A stretch of 50,842 bases of DNA from Candidatus Kapaibacterium sp. Lineage in GTDB: Bacteria; Bacteroidota; Ignavibacteria; Kapaibacteriales; UBA4661. Below the pieces are notes generated by a model. It was not told where the DNA came from, made no database searches, and saw only the letters and a list, made by a program, of their open reading frames with translations. Within the stretch, counting starts at the first letter, position 1. Every line of letters starts with the position of its first letter. The stretch lies in contig RDXM01000095.1 of the NCBI GenBank assembly GCA_004292595.1, positions 1-50,842 of the forward strand, written 5' to 3'. A program made the translations under genes and the position numbers. Of this stretch, positions 1 to 6,489 are shown one piece after another.

Positions 1-99
1 GAAACAAGCAGGGAAGCGGCTCTGGCAATGATGGCTCTGGAAACAAGCAGGGAAGCGGCTCTGGCAATGATGGCTCTGGAAACAAGCAGGGAAGCGGCT
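1..99 (+). repeat. 39-bp in-frame tandem repeat in the OmpA-like gene
   Basis: Units at 1-39 and 40-78 are identical, and a partial third runs 79-99. Each encodes 13 residues rich in Gly, Ser and Asn. Perfect identity at DNA level suggests recent expansion by slippage or recombination, and the array continues beyond the left edge. Confidence 0.9.
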
Positions 100-524
100 T
101 AGACAGCAGTGGGCGAGGCGGACAAATCACCGCACCATTCACCTACGATAGATCCATATTTGGTATGTTCGACAGCGTTGGCACGGTTTTTTCGACGACC
201 AAGATTTATTTTGAGTACAATAAAGCCACGCTTCAAGCAGAATCCGCACCAATGCTGGATGAGATTGCTGACGCGCTGCGCCGCACACCGAAAATTCGCA
301 TCGAAATACGCGGCAATACCGACAACAAAGGCGGTGCAGACTTCAATCAACGCCTTTCCGAACTCCGCGCTGAAGCGGTTGCGCAGGCACTTGTGCAGCG
401 TGGTATTGCTGAGAAACGCTTGCAAACACGCGGTTTTGGCTTGACCAAACCGATTACTGATAATAGCACAGAAGAAAATCGGCAGAAAAATCGCCGCACG
501 GAATTTGCTATCCTTGCGCGATAA
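1..524 (+). CDS. OmpA-family C-terminal domain protein (5' end outside window)
   Basis: The reading frame is open to the left edge (first full codon at 3), so only the C-terminal ~174 residues are seen. It opens with a 13-residue peptide repeat (GSGSGNDGSGNKQ type), then a linker, then a domain typical of OmpA/MotB/Pal peptidoglycan-binding domains: FSTTKIYFEYNKATL, a region like IEIRGNTDNKGGADFNQRLSELRAEAV, and GFGLTKPITDNSTEENRQKNRRTEF. The NTDNKG stretch replaces the common G.TD..G, and the NRR..E end is conserved in the family. Such domains hold outer-membrane or periplasmic proteins to the cell wall. The N-terminal part, perhaps a barrel or more repeats, cannot be judged. The stop is TAA at 522-524. 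Confidence 0.85.
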   Translation, partial: NKQGSGSGNDGSGNKQGSGSGNDGSGNKQGSGLDSSGRGGQITAPFTYDRSIFGMFDSVGTVFSTTKIYFEYNKATLQAESAPMLDEIADALRRTPKIRIEIRGNTDNKGGADFNQRLSELRAEAVAQALVQRGIAEKRLQTRGFGLTKPITDNSTEENRQKNRRTEFAILAR

Positions 525-570
525 AGCATGAAATAATCTACTGTCCACCATGATTTTATCGCAATGGTAC

Positions 571-599
571 TTGACTTTGGCAAAAATTCTGCGTATCTT
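571..599 (+). promoter_or_regulatory. Possible promoter for the ilv leader
   Basis: TTGACT at 571-576 is followed after 17 bases by TATCTT at 594-599, a sigma70-like arrangement. TATCTTTC also comes close to the Bacteroidota -7 element TAnnTTTG. It lies in the gap after the OmpA-like stop and about 60 bases before the leader peptide start, where a leader promoter is expected. This is a visual match only. Confidence 0.4.
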
Positions 600-658
600 T
601 CTTGCACACTTCAAACGTTGATACATCAACAAATATCAATCTCAGACAGCGTACGCAA

Positions 659-718
659 ATGCTTCTTTCATCCGCATACATCCTCCTTGTGATTCTTGTG
701 GTCATCGTCGTTACCTAA
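659..718 (+). CDS. ilv leader peptide (19 aa, Leu/Ile/Val-rich)
   Basis: The ATG at 659 opens a 19-codon frame ending in TAA at 716-718: MLLSSAYILLVILVVIVVT. Thirteen of the 19 residues are Leu (5), Ile (3) or Val (5), and the last is Thr. That is the composition expected of a leader that senses branched-chain aminoacyl-tRNA, as known for enterobacterial ilv leaders. It is followed at once by a perfect 16-bp terminator with a competing antiterminator, and then by the ilvD transcription unit. No clear Shine-Dalgarno sequence is seen, which is common in Bacteroidota. The alternative reading is a small hydrophobic membrane peptide of the Ibs/TisB toxin kind, but its position before ilvD favours a leader. 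Confidence 0.65.
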   Translation: MLLSSAYILLVILVVIVVT

Positions 719-724
719 GCGCGG

Positions 725-770
725 TGAGTGGAGAGCTTTTGCAGAGAATTTCACAAAAAGCCTTTTCTCA
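725..770 (+). promoter_or_regulatory. Antiterminator of the ilv attenuator
   Basis: Bases 725-740 can pair with 756-770, the 5' arm of the terminator. Four pairs (725-728 with 767-770) are followed by one T/T mismatch (729/766), four pairs including two G-U (730-733 with 762-765), one bulged A (734), and six pairs (735-740 with 756-761). Forming this helix would destroy the terminator. A short upstream hairpin, 711-715 with 722-726, overlaps the last leader codons and would occlude the start of segment 725-740. A ribosome stalled on the Ile/Val run would remove that hairpin. One finishing at the stop codon 716-718 would cover the antiterminator strand. Confidence 0.55.
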
Positions 771-794
771 CCAGATGTGAGAAAAGGCTTTTTT
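755..794 (+). terminator. Intrinsic terminator of the ilv leader (attenuator)
   Basis: A perfect 16-bp stem pairs 755-770 with 778-793 around a 7-base loop, and the 3' side runs into a T tract (789-794, then GTTTT). It lies between the leader peptide stop (718) and the next ORF (842), so readthrough is needed for expression of the small ORF and ilvD from an upstream promoter. The A-rich 5' side means it could also stop minus-strand transcripts. Confidence 0.9.
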
Positions 795-841
795 GTTTTG
801 CTTCTTTCTGGAATACTTAACAATCTATGGAGCCGATGATT

Positions 842-1045
842 ATGAAAACACTTACACTCAGCCTCAACGATACGCTTGCTGCACGTCTTGAAAAACAGGC
901 GCAACAGCAAGATATTTCTGTGGAAGAAGTTATTACAAACGTACTTGAAACGCTGACGGAATCTTCATTGCAGGAGTCTCGTGTTGAAGAAGGCATTGAA
1001 TACGTCATTGCGAAAAATCGTGAACTTTTGCAACGATTAGCGTGA
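842..1045 (+). CDS. Small ribbon-helix-helix-like protein (antitoxin-like)
   Basis: A 67-residue protein beginning MKTLTLSLNDTLAARLEKQA. A short beta strand with alternating residues, followed by two amphipathic helices (QDISVEEVITNVLETL and a C-terminal VEEGIEYVIAKNRELLQRL), suggests a MetJ/Arc-type DNA-binding fold such as antitoxins carry. ATG 842 is preferred over ATG 827 because GGAG at 829-832 sits 9 bases upstream. No toxin ORF follows; the next gene is ilvD, 76 bases later. It starts just after the attenuator, so it should be co-transcribed with ilvD. Whether it is an orphan antitoxin or a local regulator cannot be told from the sequence. Confidence 0.6.
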   Translation: MKTLTLSLNDTLAARLEKQAQQQDISVEEVITNVLETLTESSLQESRVEEGIEYVIAKNRELLQRLA

Positions 1046-1121
1046 GTTGTAATCCCACCCAATAGCATTGAATCGAACCTACCAAAAACTAAAAACCATC
1101 AACCAATCAACCAAAACCACT

Positions 1122-2807
1122 ATGCTCAACAAATACAGCCGCGTTCTAACGCAAGACGACACCCAGCCCGCCGCACAAGCAATGCTCTATGCTATCGGCT
1201 TTTCCGAAAACGATATGCGCAAAGCACAAATCGGGATTGTTTCCACCGGATTCGAGGGAAATTCCTGCAATATGCACCTCAACGACCTCGCCGCGATTGT
1301 CAAAAAAGGCTTTGCCGAGCCAGAACTGAGCAAAGAGGTTCTCGGCTTAATTTTTCACACCATCGGCGTTTCCGACGGGATGTCGATGGGAACGCAGGGA
1401 ATGCGGTATTCGCTACCCTCGCGGGATGTGATTGCGGACAGCATCGAGACTGTTACCAACGCGCAGGCATATGACGGCGTGGTTACGATTGTCGGTTGCG
1501 ACAAAAATATGCCAGGCGCGATTATGGCAATGGGACGGCTGAACCGCCCGTCCATCATGGTCTATGGCGGTACGATTGCGTCGGGAAATTACAAAGGTAA
1601 AAAATTGAACATTGTTTCGGCGTTTGAAGCGCTCGGCGAGCGCGTTGCGGGAACAATTTCGGATGAAGATTTTAAGGGCGTTATCCGCAATGCCTGCCCT
1701 GGAGCGGGCGCGTGTGGCGGGATGTACACCGCAAACACGATGTCGTCGGCGATTGAGGCACTTGGTCTCAGCTTGCCGTACTCGTCATCCAATCCCGCCG
1801 TTTCGCCCGAAAAGCGTGATGAATGCTTGGGTGTGGCTCCGGCGATATTCAATCTGCTCAAAATGGATTTAAAGCCCCGCGACATTGTAACGCGGAAGTC
1901 GCTTGAAAACGCGCTTTCGATGGTGATGGTGATGGGCGGTTCGACCAATGCGGCACTGCACTTTTTGGCGATTGCCCGCGCTTTCGAGATTGATTGGACG
2001 CTGGAAGATATTCAACGTATCAGCGATAAAACGCCATTCTTAGCAGATTTGAAGCCGTCTGGCAAGTATTTGATGGAGGACGTTCACACGATTGGCGGCG
2101 TTCCTGCCGTGATGAAATTTATGCTCGAAAACGGCTTCCTGCATGGCGATTGTATGACGGTTACGGGCAAAACGATTGCGGAAAACCTTGCTGCCATGCC
2201 GCTTTTGGACGAGAAGCAAGATGTGATGCGGTCTTTGGCAAATCCTATCAAACCAACGGGGCATTTGCAGGTCTTGTACGGTAATCTCGCCGAAGGAGGC
2301 TCGGTGGCGAAAATCACGGGCAAAGAAGGCGAAAAATTTGTCGGTAAAGCGCGAGTGTTTGAGGGCGAAGATGACGCAAATGCGGGCATTATGGCGGGCA
2401 AAGTGCAGAAAGGCGACGTGATTGTGATTCGCTTTATTGGTCCTTCGGGTGCGCCTGGAATGCCAGAAATGCTGAAGCCTACGTCGCTCATCATGGGTGC
2501 GGGCTTGGGCAATGACGTTGCGCTGATTACCGATGGTCGCTTTTCGGGCGGGACGCACGGCTTTGTGGTCGGACACATCACGCCAGAGGCGCAGCGCGGC
2601 GGCACAATCGGCTTGCTGCAAGACGGCGACGTGATTACGATTGATGCCGTGAACAACCGCCTGCACGTGGATTTGTCGGATGCAGAAATTGCCAAACGCC
2701 GCGCCGCGCAAGTAATTCCGCCTCTCAAAGCCACAAGCGGCTATTTATACAAATATGCCAAAACGGTGTCGTCGGCGAGTGAGGGCTGCGTAACGGATAA
2801 ATTCTAG
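1122..2807 (+). CDS. ilvD: Dihydroxy-acid dehydratase
   Basis: 561 residues, the normal length for the IlvD/Edd family. The enzyme dehydrates 2,3-dihydroxy-isovalerate and 2,3-dihydroxy-3-methylvalerate to the 2-keto acids in valine and isoleucine synthesis. The three Fe-S cysteines are present: Cys49 (GNSCNMHL), Cys126 (GCDKNMPG) and Cys198 ([12 protein letters not shown]). Other family motifs are [23 protein letters not shown] and [16 protein letters not shown]. The frame can be extended to a TTG at 1068, but that adds a polar tail rich in Lys, Thr and Gln, and homologous proteins start near [13 protein letters not shown], so ATG 1122 is chosen. It is the first structural gene after the leader attenuator. 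The pathway partners ilvB and ilvN lie 3.7 kb downstream beyond an accessory block. Confidence 0.97.
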   Translation: MLNKYSRVLTQDDTQPAAQAMLYAIGFSENDMRKAQIGIVSTGFEGNSCNMHLNDLAAIVKKGFAEPELSKEVLGLIFHTIGVSDGMSMGTQGMRYSLPSRDVIADSIETVTNAQAYDGVVTIVGCDKNMPGAIMAMGRLNRPSIMVYGGTIASGNYKGKKLNIVSAFEALGERVAGTISDEDFKGVIRNACPGAGACGGMYTANTMSSAIEALGLSLPYSSSNPAVSPEKRDECLGVAPAIFNLLKMDLKPRDIVTRKSLENALSMVMVMGGSTNAALHFLAIARAFEIDWTLEDIQRISDKTPFLADLKPSGKYLMEDVHTIGGVPAVMKFMLENGFLHGDCMTVTGKTIAENLAAMPLLDEKQDVMRSLANPIKPTGHLQVLYGNLAEGGSVAKITGKEGEKFVGKARVFEGEDDANAGIMAGKVQKGDVIVIRFIGPSGAPGMPEMLKPTSLIMGAGLGNDVALITDGRFSGGTHGFVVGHITPEAQRGGTIGLLQDGDVITIDAVNNRLHVDLSDAEIAKRRAAQVIPPLKATSGYLYKYAKTVSSASEGCVTDKF

Positions 2808-2840
2808 AATTGTATAACACCTTACGCAAAGGAACAACCC

Positions 2841-3170
2841 ATGACAACCACAGAAATTTACCCGCACATCACCCGCAATCAGCGTGGAGAACCCACGATT
2901 ATCGGCACTCGGACGCGCGTTCAGTCTATTGTTTGCTATTACAAACTCGGCATGAGTGCGGAAGAAATTCACGCTGCCTTGCCGTATTTGTCCGATGCGG
3001 AGCTTCATGCGGCATTTGCGTATTATTTCGATAACCGCGAGGAAATTGAGCGATTGATTGAGGAAGAGGATGAATTTTATCAACAGGCGAAAGCCCAGTA
3101 TGGAACAGTTGAAGACCTCATTCGAGAAAAAAATGAAGCGAAGCAGCGCGAAATGGCGGTAAAAATATGA
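2841..3170 (+). CDS. DUF433-family antitoxin
   Basis: 109 residues. The opening (IYPHITRNQRGEPTIIGTRTRVQSIVCYYKLGMSAEEI) matches the DUF433 pattern of a 'G.P.I.GTR..V..I' strand followed by a winged-helix-like segment with GMSAEEI..ALPYLS. DUF433 proteins are typically paired with PIN-like toxins. The C-terminal half (55-109) is a charged helix rich in Glu and Lys. A good ribosome-binding site (AAAGGA) precedes ATG 2841. Its stop overlaps the next start (ATGA at 3167-3170), so the two are translationally coupled. It begins 33 bases after ilvD, inside what would otherwise be an ilv operon. Confidence 0.85.
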   Translation: MTTTEIYPHITRNQRGEPTIIGTRTRVQSIVCYYKLGMSAEEIHAALPYLSDAELHAAFAYYFDNREEIERLIEEEDEFYQQAKAQYGTVEDLIREKNEAKQREMAVKI

Positions 3171-3505
3171 GCATCAAATTTCTTCTTGATGAAGACACGC
3201 AACTTGCTTTGGCACAAGCGTTTCGGCAGCGTGGTTTTGAAGCTGTTCATGTTTCCGAACTTCAACGCAAAGGGCTTTCCGACCCTGAACAGTTGGACTT
3301 TGCAGCACAAAACGGGTATTGCTTTTTTACGTTCAACAAACGCGATTTTGTCATTCTGCATACAGAATATACGGTCTTGAATAAAACGCATCATGGCATT
3401 ATCGCTTCGCCGCACTTATCCATTTCCGATATTTTGCGGTGCTTGGGCGTACTTGTTACGACCCTCTCCGTTCACGATATGAAGAATGAATTACGATTTT
3501 TATGA
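3167..3505 (+). CDS. PIN-like toxin, DUF5615 family
   Basis: 112 residues. The start MSIKFLLDEDTQLALAQAFRQRG carries the acidic cluster (Asp8, Glu9, Asp10) that marks DUF5615 (Mut7-C-like, PIN-like) proteins. Later FTFNKRDFVILH resembles the conserved 'T.D.DF' motif, here with Asn in place of the first Asp, and HHGIIASPHLSISDILRCL resembles the C-terminal part. These are predicted RNases acting as toxins next to DUF433 proteins, and the ATGA overlap with the preceding gene fits that. The Asn in the second motif may lower activity. Function is inferred from family and pairing, and no target can be named. Confidence 0.8.
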   Translation: MSIKFLLDEDTQLALAQAFRQRGFEAVHVSELQRKGLSDPEQLDFAAQNGYCFFTFNKRDFVILHTEYTVLNKTHHGIIASPHLSISDILRCLGVLVTTLSVHDMKNELRFL

Positions 3506-3527
3506 TTATCAAATCGCCTTGAAAACT

Positions 3528-5276
3528 ATGAAAGTATTGTTGTCCTATCTGTTCTTCCTCACCTTCGCAGCCGCACCGCTCCTCGCTAAGGCGCAGGCTG
3601 CCTCTGCTGCCCAAAAAGACAGCACGGCGCGGCGGGTGCTGTCCTACGCGCAGTTTGTGAAAGAGATGGTGGAGTGTACAAAAGACGTATATGTTCTGAA
3701 AAATGCAGAATTAGTTTTGGATGAGAACACCGATACTGCCTATACTAAGCTGATTAAGACCGAGCAAGGGTTTGACATTCAAGAGAATGGAGAACCCAGA
3801 AACTATGCGACGACAGTCATCAAGGCAAGAGTTGAATTGAGTAATATCAAAATAAAAAGAGGTATTACTTTTTACAACTTTCAATTTCAAGGTGGTATGG
3901 ATATAAGAGATAGTGTTGCAGGTCAGTGGGAATTTCGAGATTGTATTTTTTATCCAATAAAATTTAGAGTGGACGTGGCAGGCGGAGCTATTGAGGTTAG
4001 TAGTTGCATTAATCTGGATTTACATTTTTATCGGTGTATATTTACCAATAAAATACAGATGTATTACTGCAAACTCAATGAATTAGTATTTCGTGGTTGC
4101 AAGCTATACATAGCACCAAATCTACGACAATACAGATCGGTATCTTTGATTTTTTACTCTACCATTGAAACTTTGAATATCGATAGCAGCAGTTTTAATA
4201 GTGCAGGTTTTGCCCAAAATACATTCACCAACGTTAATATACAACGAAGCGAATTTCAGATATTCGACTTCACTAGCACCGTACAGCGATCATTCGAGAT
4301 GGATAGCTGCACATTCATCAAAGCCACAGACTTCACCAGTGCACAATTTCCGCACAGAAACGCAGTGTTACCTTTCGCGCAATTTGCAAACAAATTTGCT
4401 ATTCAAAGCGACACAATAACGTACTTTGCAAGGAACGATACAGAACTTGGTAATGATAAAAAATACAACAGACTCATTGCCCTTTACACCGACTTCCTCG
4501 CGCTCTACAAAACACGTGGCGATCAAGAGTCCTACAACGCCTGTTACATTGAGATGAAGCAAGTCCACACGCGGCGGGCGGGCTATCTCTACCGCAAAGC
4601 ACCGACGCTCGAAACATGGTTCGACTGGCGAATCAATCAACTCTTGGAGGTATTTTCAGATTACGGCACCAATTCTGCAAAAGGTCTCATTTACATTTTT
4701 TACGTGATTATCGGCTTTGCCGCACTGTACCTCATTTTCCCCAGCGAACCCGATAATCTGAGCCGCCAAACCTCGTTTGCCTTTTTTGATGTCGTGATTG
4801 GCTATTTTTCCACCAACACCACACTTGTCAATCTCCGCAAACACAAGCGCCAACGCGCTCTGGACGACTTACACAATTTCCAAACCACACTCGCGGTTTC
4901 GCGTGAGGATGTTCCCGCATTTATCGCATGGCTTGGTCAGCCGCTCTACGGCTTGAATCGGGCGTATTTGAGTGCCAGCGCGTGGCTTGTGGAGCGGTTC
5001 GACATTGTTCCGGGCAGATGGCAAGAGCTTTCCAAAGGGCGCAAACTTTGGACGAGTGCGGCGGTGGGCGCATATATGCTGGGTTTCCTCGCGTGGGGCG
5101 TGATTATGCGCTTCGTGAACGCCTTCGCTCTCAGCATCAATGCCTTTGTAACGCTGGGCTATGGCGAGATTCAGGCGCGAGGCGTGGCGCGGTATTTGGC
5201 GGTTTTGGAAGGCGCGGTTGGGTGGTTTTTATTATCGATATTTAGCGTTACGTTGATTTCGCAACTTTTACAGTAA
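3528..5276 (+). CDS. Secreted beta-helix-like domain fused to a K+ channel-like pore
   Basis: 582 residues from ATG 3528. An earlier ATG at 3486 overlaps the previous gene and adds 14 polar residues before the signal peptide. Order of parts: a signal peptide (MKVLLSYLFFLTFAAAPLLA); a segment of roughly residues 90-270 with short strands and repeating aromatic/Cys/Phe positions (FRDCIF, FYRCIF, YYCKL, FRGCKL), like pentapeptide or right-handed beta-helix repeats; a membrane helix near GLIYIFYVIIGFAALYLIF; a cytoplasmic or linker part; a helix AYMLGFLAWGVIMRF; then a pore loop with TLGYGE at 542-547 (bases 5151-5168) and a last helix WFLLSIFSVTLISQLL. TLGYGE matches the K+ selectivity filter (TVGYGD type). 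The beta-helix part is more AT-rich than its surroundings. Ion conduction is an inference. Confidence 0.7.
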   Translation: MKVLLSYLFFLTFAAAPLLAKAQAASAAQKDSTARRVLSYAQFVKEMVECTKDVYVLKNAELVLDENTDTAYTKLIKTEQGFDIQENGEPRNYATTVIKARVELSNIKIKRGITFYNFQFQGGMDIRDSVAGQWEFRDCIFYPIKFRVDVAGGAIEVSSCINLDLHFYRCIFTNKIQMYYCKLNELVFRGCKLYIAPNLRQYRSVSLIFYSTIETLNIDSSSFNSAGFAQNTFTNVNIQRSEFQIFDFTSTVQRSFEMDSCTFIKATDFTSAQFPHRNAVLPFAQFANKFAIQSDTITYFARNDTELGNDKKYNRLIALYTDFLALYKTRGDQESYNACYIEMKQVHTRRAGYLYRKAPTLETWFDWRINQLLEVFSDYGTNSAKGLIYIFYVIIGFAALYLIFPSEPDNLSRQTSFAFFDVVIGYFSTNTTLVNLRKHKRQRALDDLHNFQTTLAVSREDVPAFIAWLGQPLYGLNRAYLSASAWLVERFDIVPGRWQELSKGRKLWTSAAVGAYMLGFLAWGVIMRFVNAFALSINAFVTLGYGEIQARGVARYLAVLEGAVGWFLLSIFSVTLISQLLQ

Positions 5277-5312
5277 AATAGTTTTTCTCAAAAAATCCTC
5301 ACGGAGCAAGCA

Positions 5313-5531
5313 ATGAGTACCCTTACACGCCAAGTTCATGTTCATAACGGGCGCATCGCGCTGGAAGATTTGCCATTTACCGAAAATACGGAACTGACCG
5401 TTTTGCTGATGCCGACCTCACTGCCAATATTTCAGCCGAACCTTTCCGCTTGGATGGAAGCACGACGCTTGACAGAGGCTATTTCCGGTAGTCTTGCGGA
5501 TGATATTGCGAAGGAACGAGAGGAATTATGA
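5313..5531 (+). CDS. VapB-like antitoxin
   Basis: 72 residues. The N-terminal half (TRQVHVHNGRIALEDLPFTENTELTVLL) looks like a swapped-hairpin or AbrB-like strand region reading 'V..G.I.L..LP'. The C-terminal half (EARRLTEAISGSLADDIAKEREEL) is a charged helix of the type that wraps a PIN toxin. GGAG lies upstream of ATG 5313. Its end overlaps the toxin start by 4 bases (5528-5531), the usual arrangement for a toxin-antitoxin pair. DNA-binding autoregulation is usual for the family but no operator was identified. Confidence 0.75.
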   Translation: MSTLTRQVHVHNGRIALEDLPFTENTELTVLLMPTSLPIFQPNLSAWMEARRLTEAISGSLADDIAKEREEL

Positions 5532-5989
5532 CCGCTTTTTTGGACACAAATTGTTTGGTAAAAATATATCACGCAGAAGTCGGAACGCAGGAAATCACGG
5601 ATTTTATTATGCGGCACGGCTCGTCGCTCACGGTGATTATTGCCGAAATCAGCATCGTTGAATTTCGCTCGGCGTTTATGCGTCGTTGTCGGATGGGTGA
5701 AATTTCGCGGGATGTTGCAGATAAAACGATTGCCATTTTTCATAATGACACCGCTTCAATGCTGGTTGCTCCGCTCAGTACAACTGTGGTGCAAGAATCA
5801 CTTCGCCTCTTGGAAACTCATGCGGGCAATCTTGCCCTAAAAACGCTCGACAGCCTACAAATCTCTTCAGCACTGGTGTTCAGCCGTATTACGCCAATAG
5901 ATATGGTGCTATCTTCCGACAAAACATTTCTTGAGGTGATGCGGAAATATCTGACGGCACTGAACCCAATGAGCGATAGTCTGCCTTGA
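5528..5989 (+). CDS. VapC-like PIN-domain ribonuclease toxin
   Basis: 153 residues with the PIN-domain acidic set: Asp6 (FLDTNCLVK), Glu40/Glu45 (AEISIVEFRSAF), Asp108 (KTLDSLQISSAL) and Asp131 (LSSDKTF). VapC proteins are Mg2+-dependent RNases that cut tRNA or rRNA and are held inactive by their antitoxin. The overlap with the upstream antitoxin gene supports this role. The length is slightly above the usual 130-140 residues, with a polar tail. It is the second TA-like pair within 3 kb between ilvD and ilvB. Confidence 0.85.
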   Translation: MTAFLDTNCLVKIYHAEVGTQEITDFIMRHGSSLTVIIAEISIVEFRSAFMRRCRMGEISRDVADKTIAIFHNDTASMLVAPLSTTVVQESLRLLETHAGNLALKTLDSLQISSALVFSRITPIDMVLSSDKTFLEVMRKYLTALNPMSDSLP

Positions 5990-6008
5990 TAAAATACCAG
6001 TAAGCAAC

Positions 6009-6419
6009 ATGATTAACAATTACTACACCATCTCCACCGAGCCGCATAAAATGGACGTAGAAGCAATCTACGCGTATCTCTCGCGCTCCTACTGGGCGGA
6101 AGGGCGCACAAAATCTACGGTGGAGAAGTCGTTACAACATTCGTTGAACTTCGGCGTTTTTACCCTAGAAGGTTCGCAAATAGGCTTTGCGCGGGTGATT
6201 ACGGATTATGCCACATTTGCGTATCTTGCGGATGTGTATATTTTGGAAGAACATCGCGGCAAAGGTCTCCGCATATGGCTCATGGAAACGATTCTCGCAC
6301 ATCCTGATTTGCAAGGCTTACGGCGGTGGTCGTTCGCCACACGCGATGCGCATAGGCTGTACGCGCAGTTCGGTTTTACGCTGCTTCCGAAGCCGGAGAT
6401 ATGGATGCAGAATGTTTAA
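6009..6419 (+). CDS. GNAT-family N-acetyltransferase
   Basis: 136 residues, a compact GNAT. The core reads IGFARVITDYATFAYLADVYILEEHRGKGLRIWLMETILAH, in which HRGKGLR is the acetyl-CoA-binding R/Q-x-x-G-x-G/A loop. The C-terminal RRWSFATRDAHRLYAQFGFTLLPKPEIWM carries the conserved 'A..LY...GF' ending. The WLMETIL helix following the loop is usual. It lies 19 bases after the vapC-like gene and 70 before ilvB, on the same strand, so it may be co-transcribed with either. The substrate cannot be predicted. Confidence 0.85.
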   Translation: MINNYYTISTEPHKMDVEAIYAYLSRSYWAEGRTKSTVEKSLQHSLNFGVFTLEGSQIGFARVITDYATFAYLADVYILEEHRGKGLRIWLMETILAHPDLQGLRRWSFATRDAHRLYAQFGFTLLPKPEIWMQNV

Positions 6420-6489
6420 TCAAGATGCGAATCCTCAGAAATAAATATTCCCAACAATTTTCATCATTTTCAAAAAGTGAGTGTGCATT

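Noticed and set aside
1-99. Possible CRISPR-like array
   Set aside because: The units are directly adjacent without spacers and in frame with an OmpA-like gene.
659-718. Type I toxin (Ibs/TisB-like) reading of the small hydrophobic peptide
   Set aside because: Length and hydrophobicity fit, but the position before a terminator/antiterminator and ilvD, and the Leu/Ile/Val bias, fit a leader peptide better. No antisense RNA promoter was evident.
1068-1121. N-terminal extension of ilvD from a TTG start
   Set aside because: The extra 18 residues are polar and unrelated to the family N-terminus; ATG 1122 matches the family start.
3486-3527. Upstream ATG of the channel-like gene
   Set aside because: The 14 added residues precede a clear signal peptide and overlap the toxin gene; the ATG at 3528 fits better.
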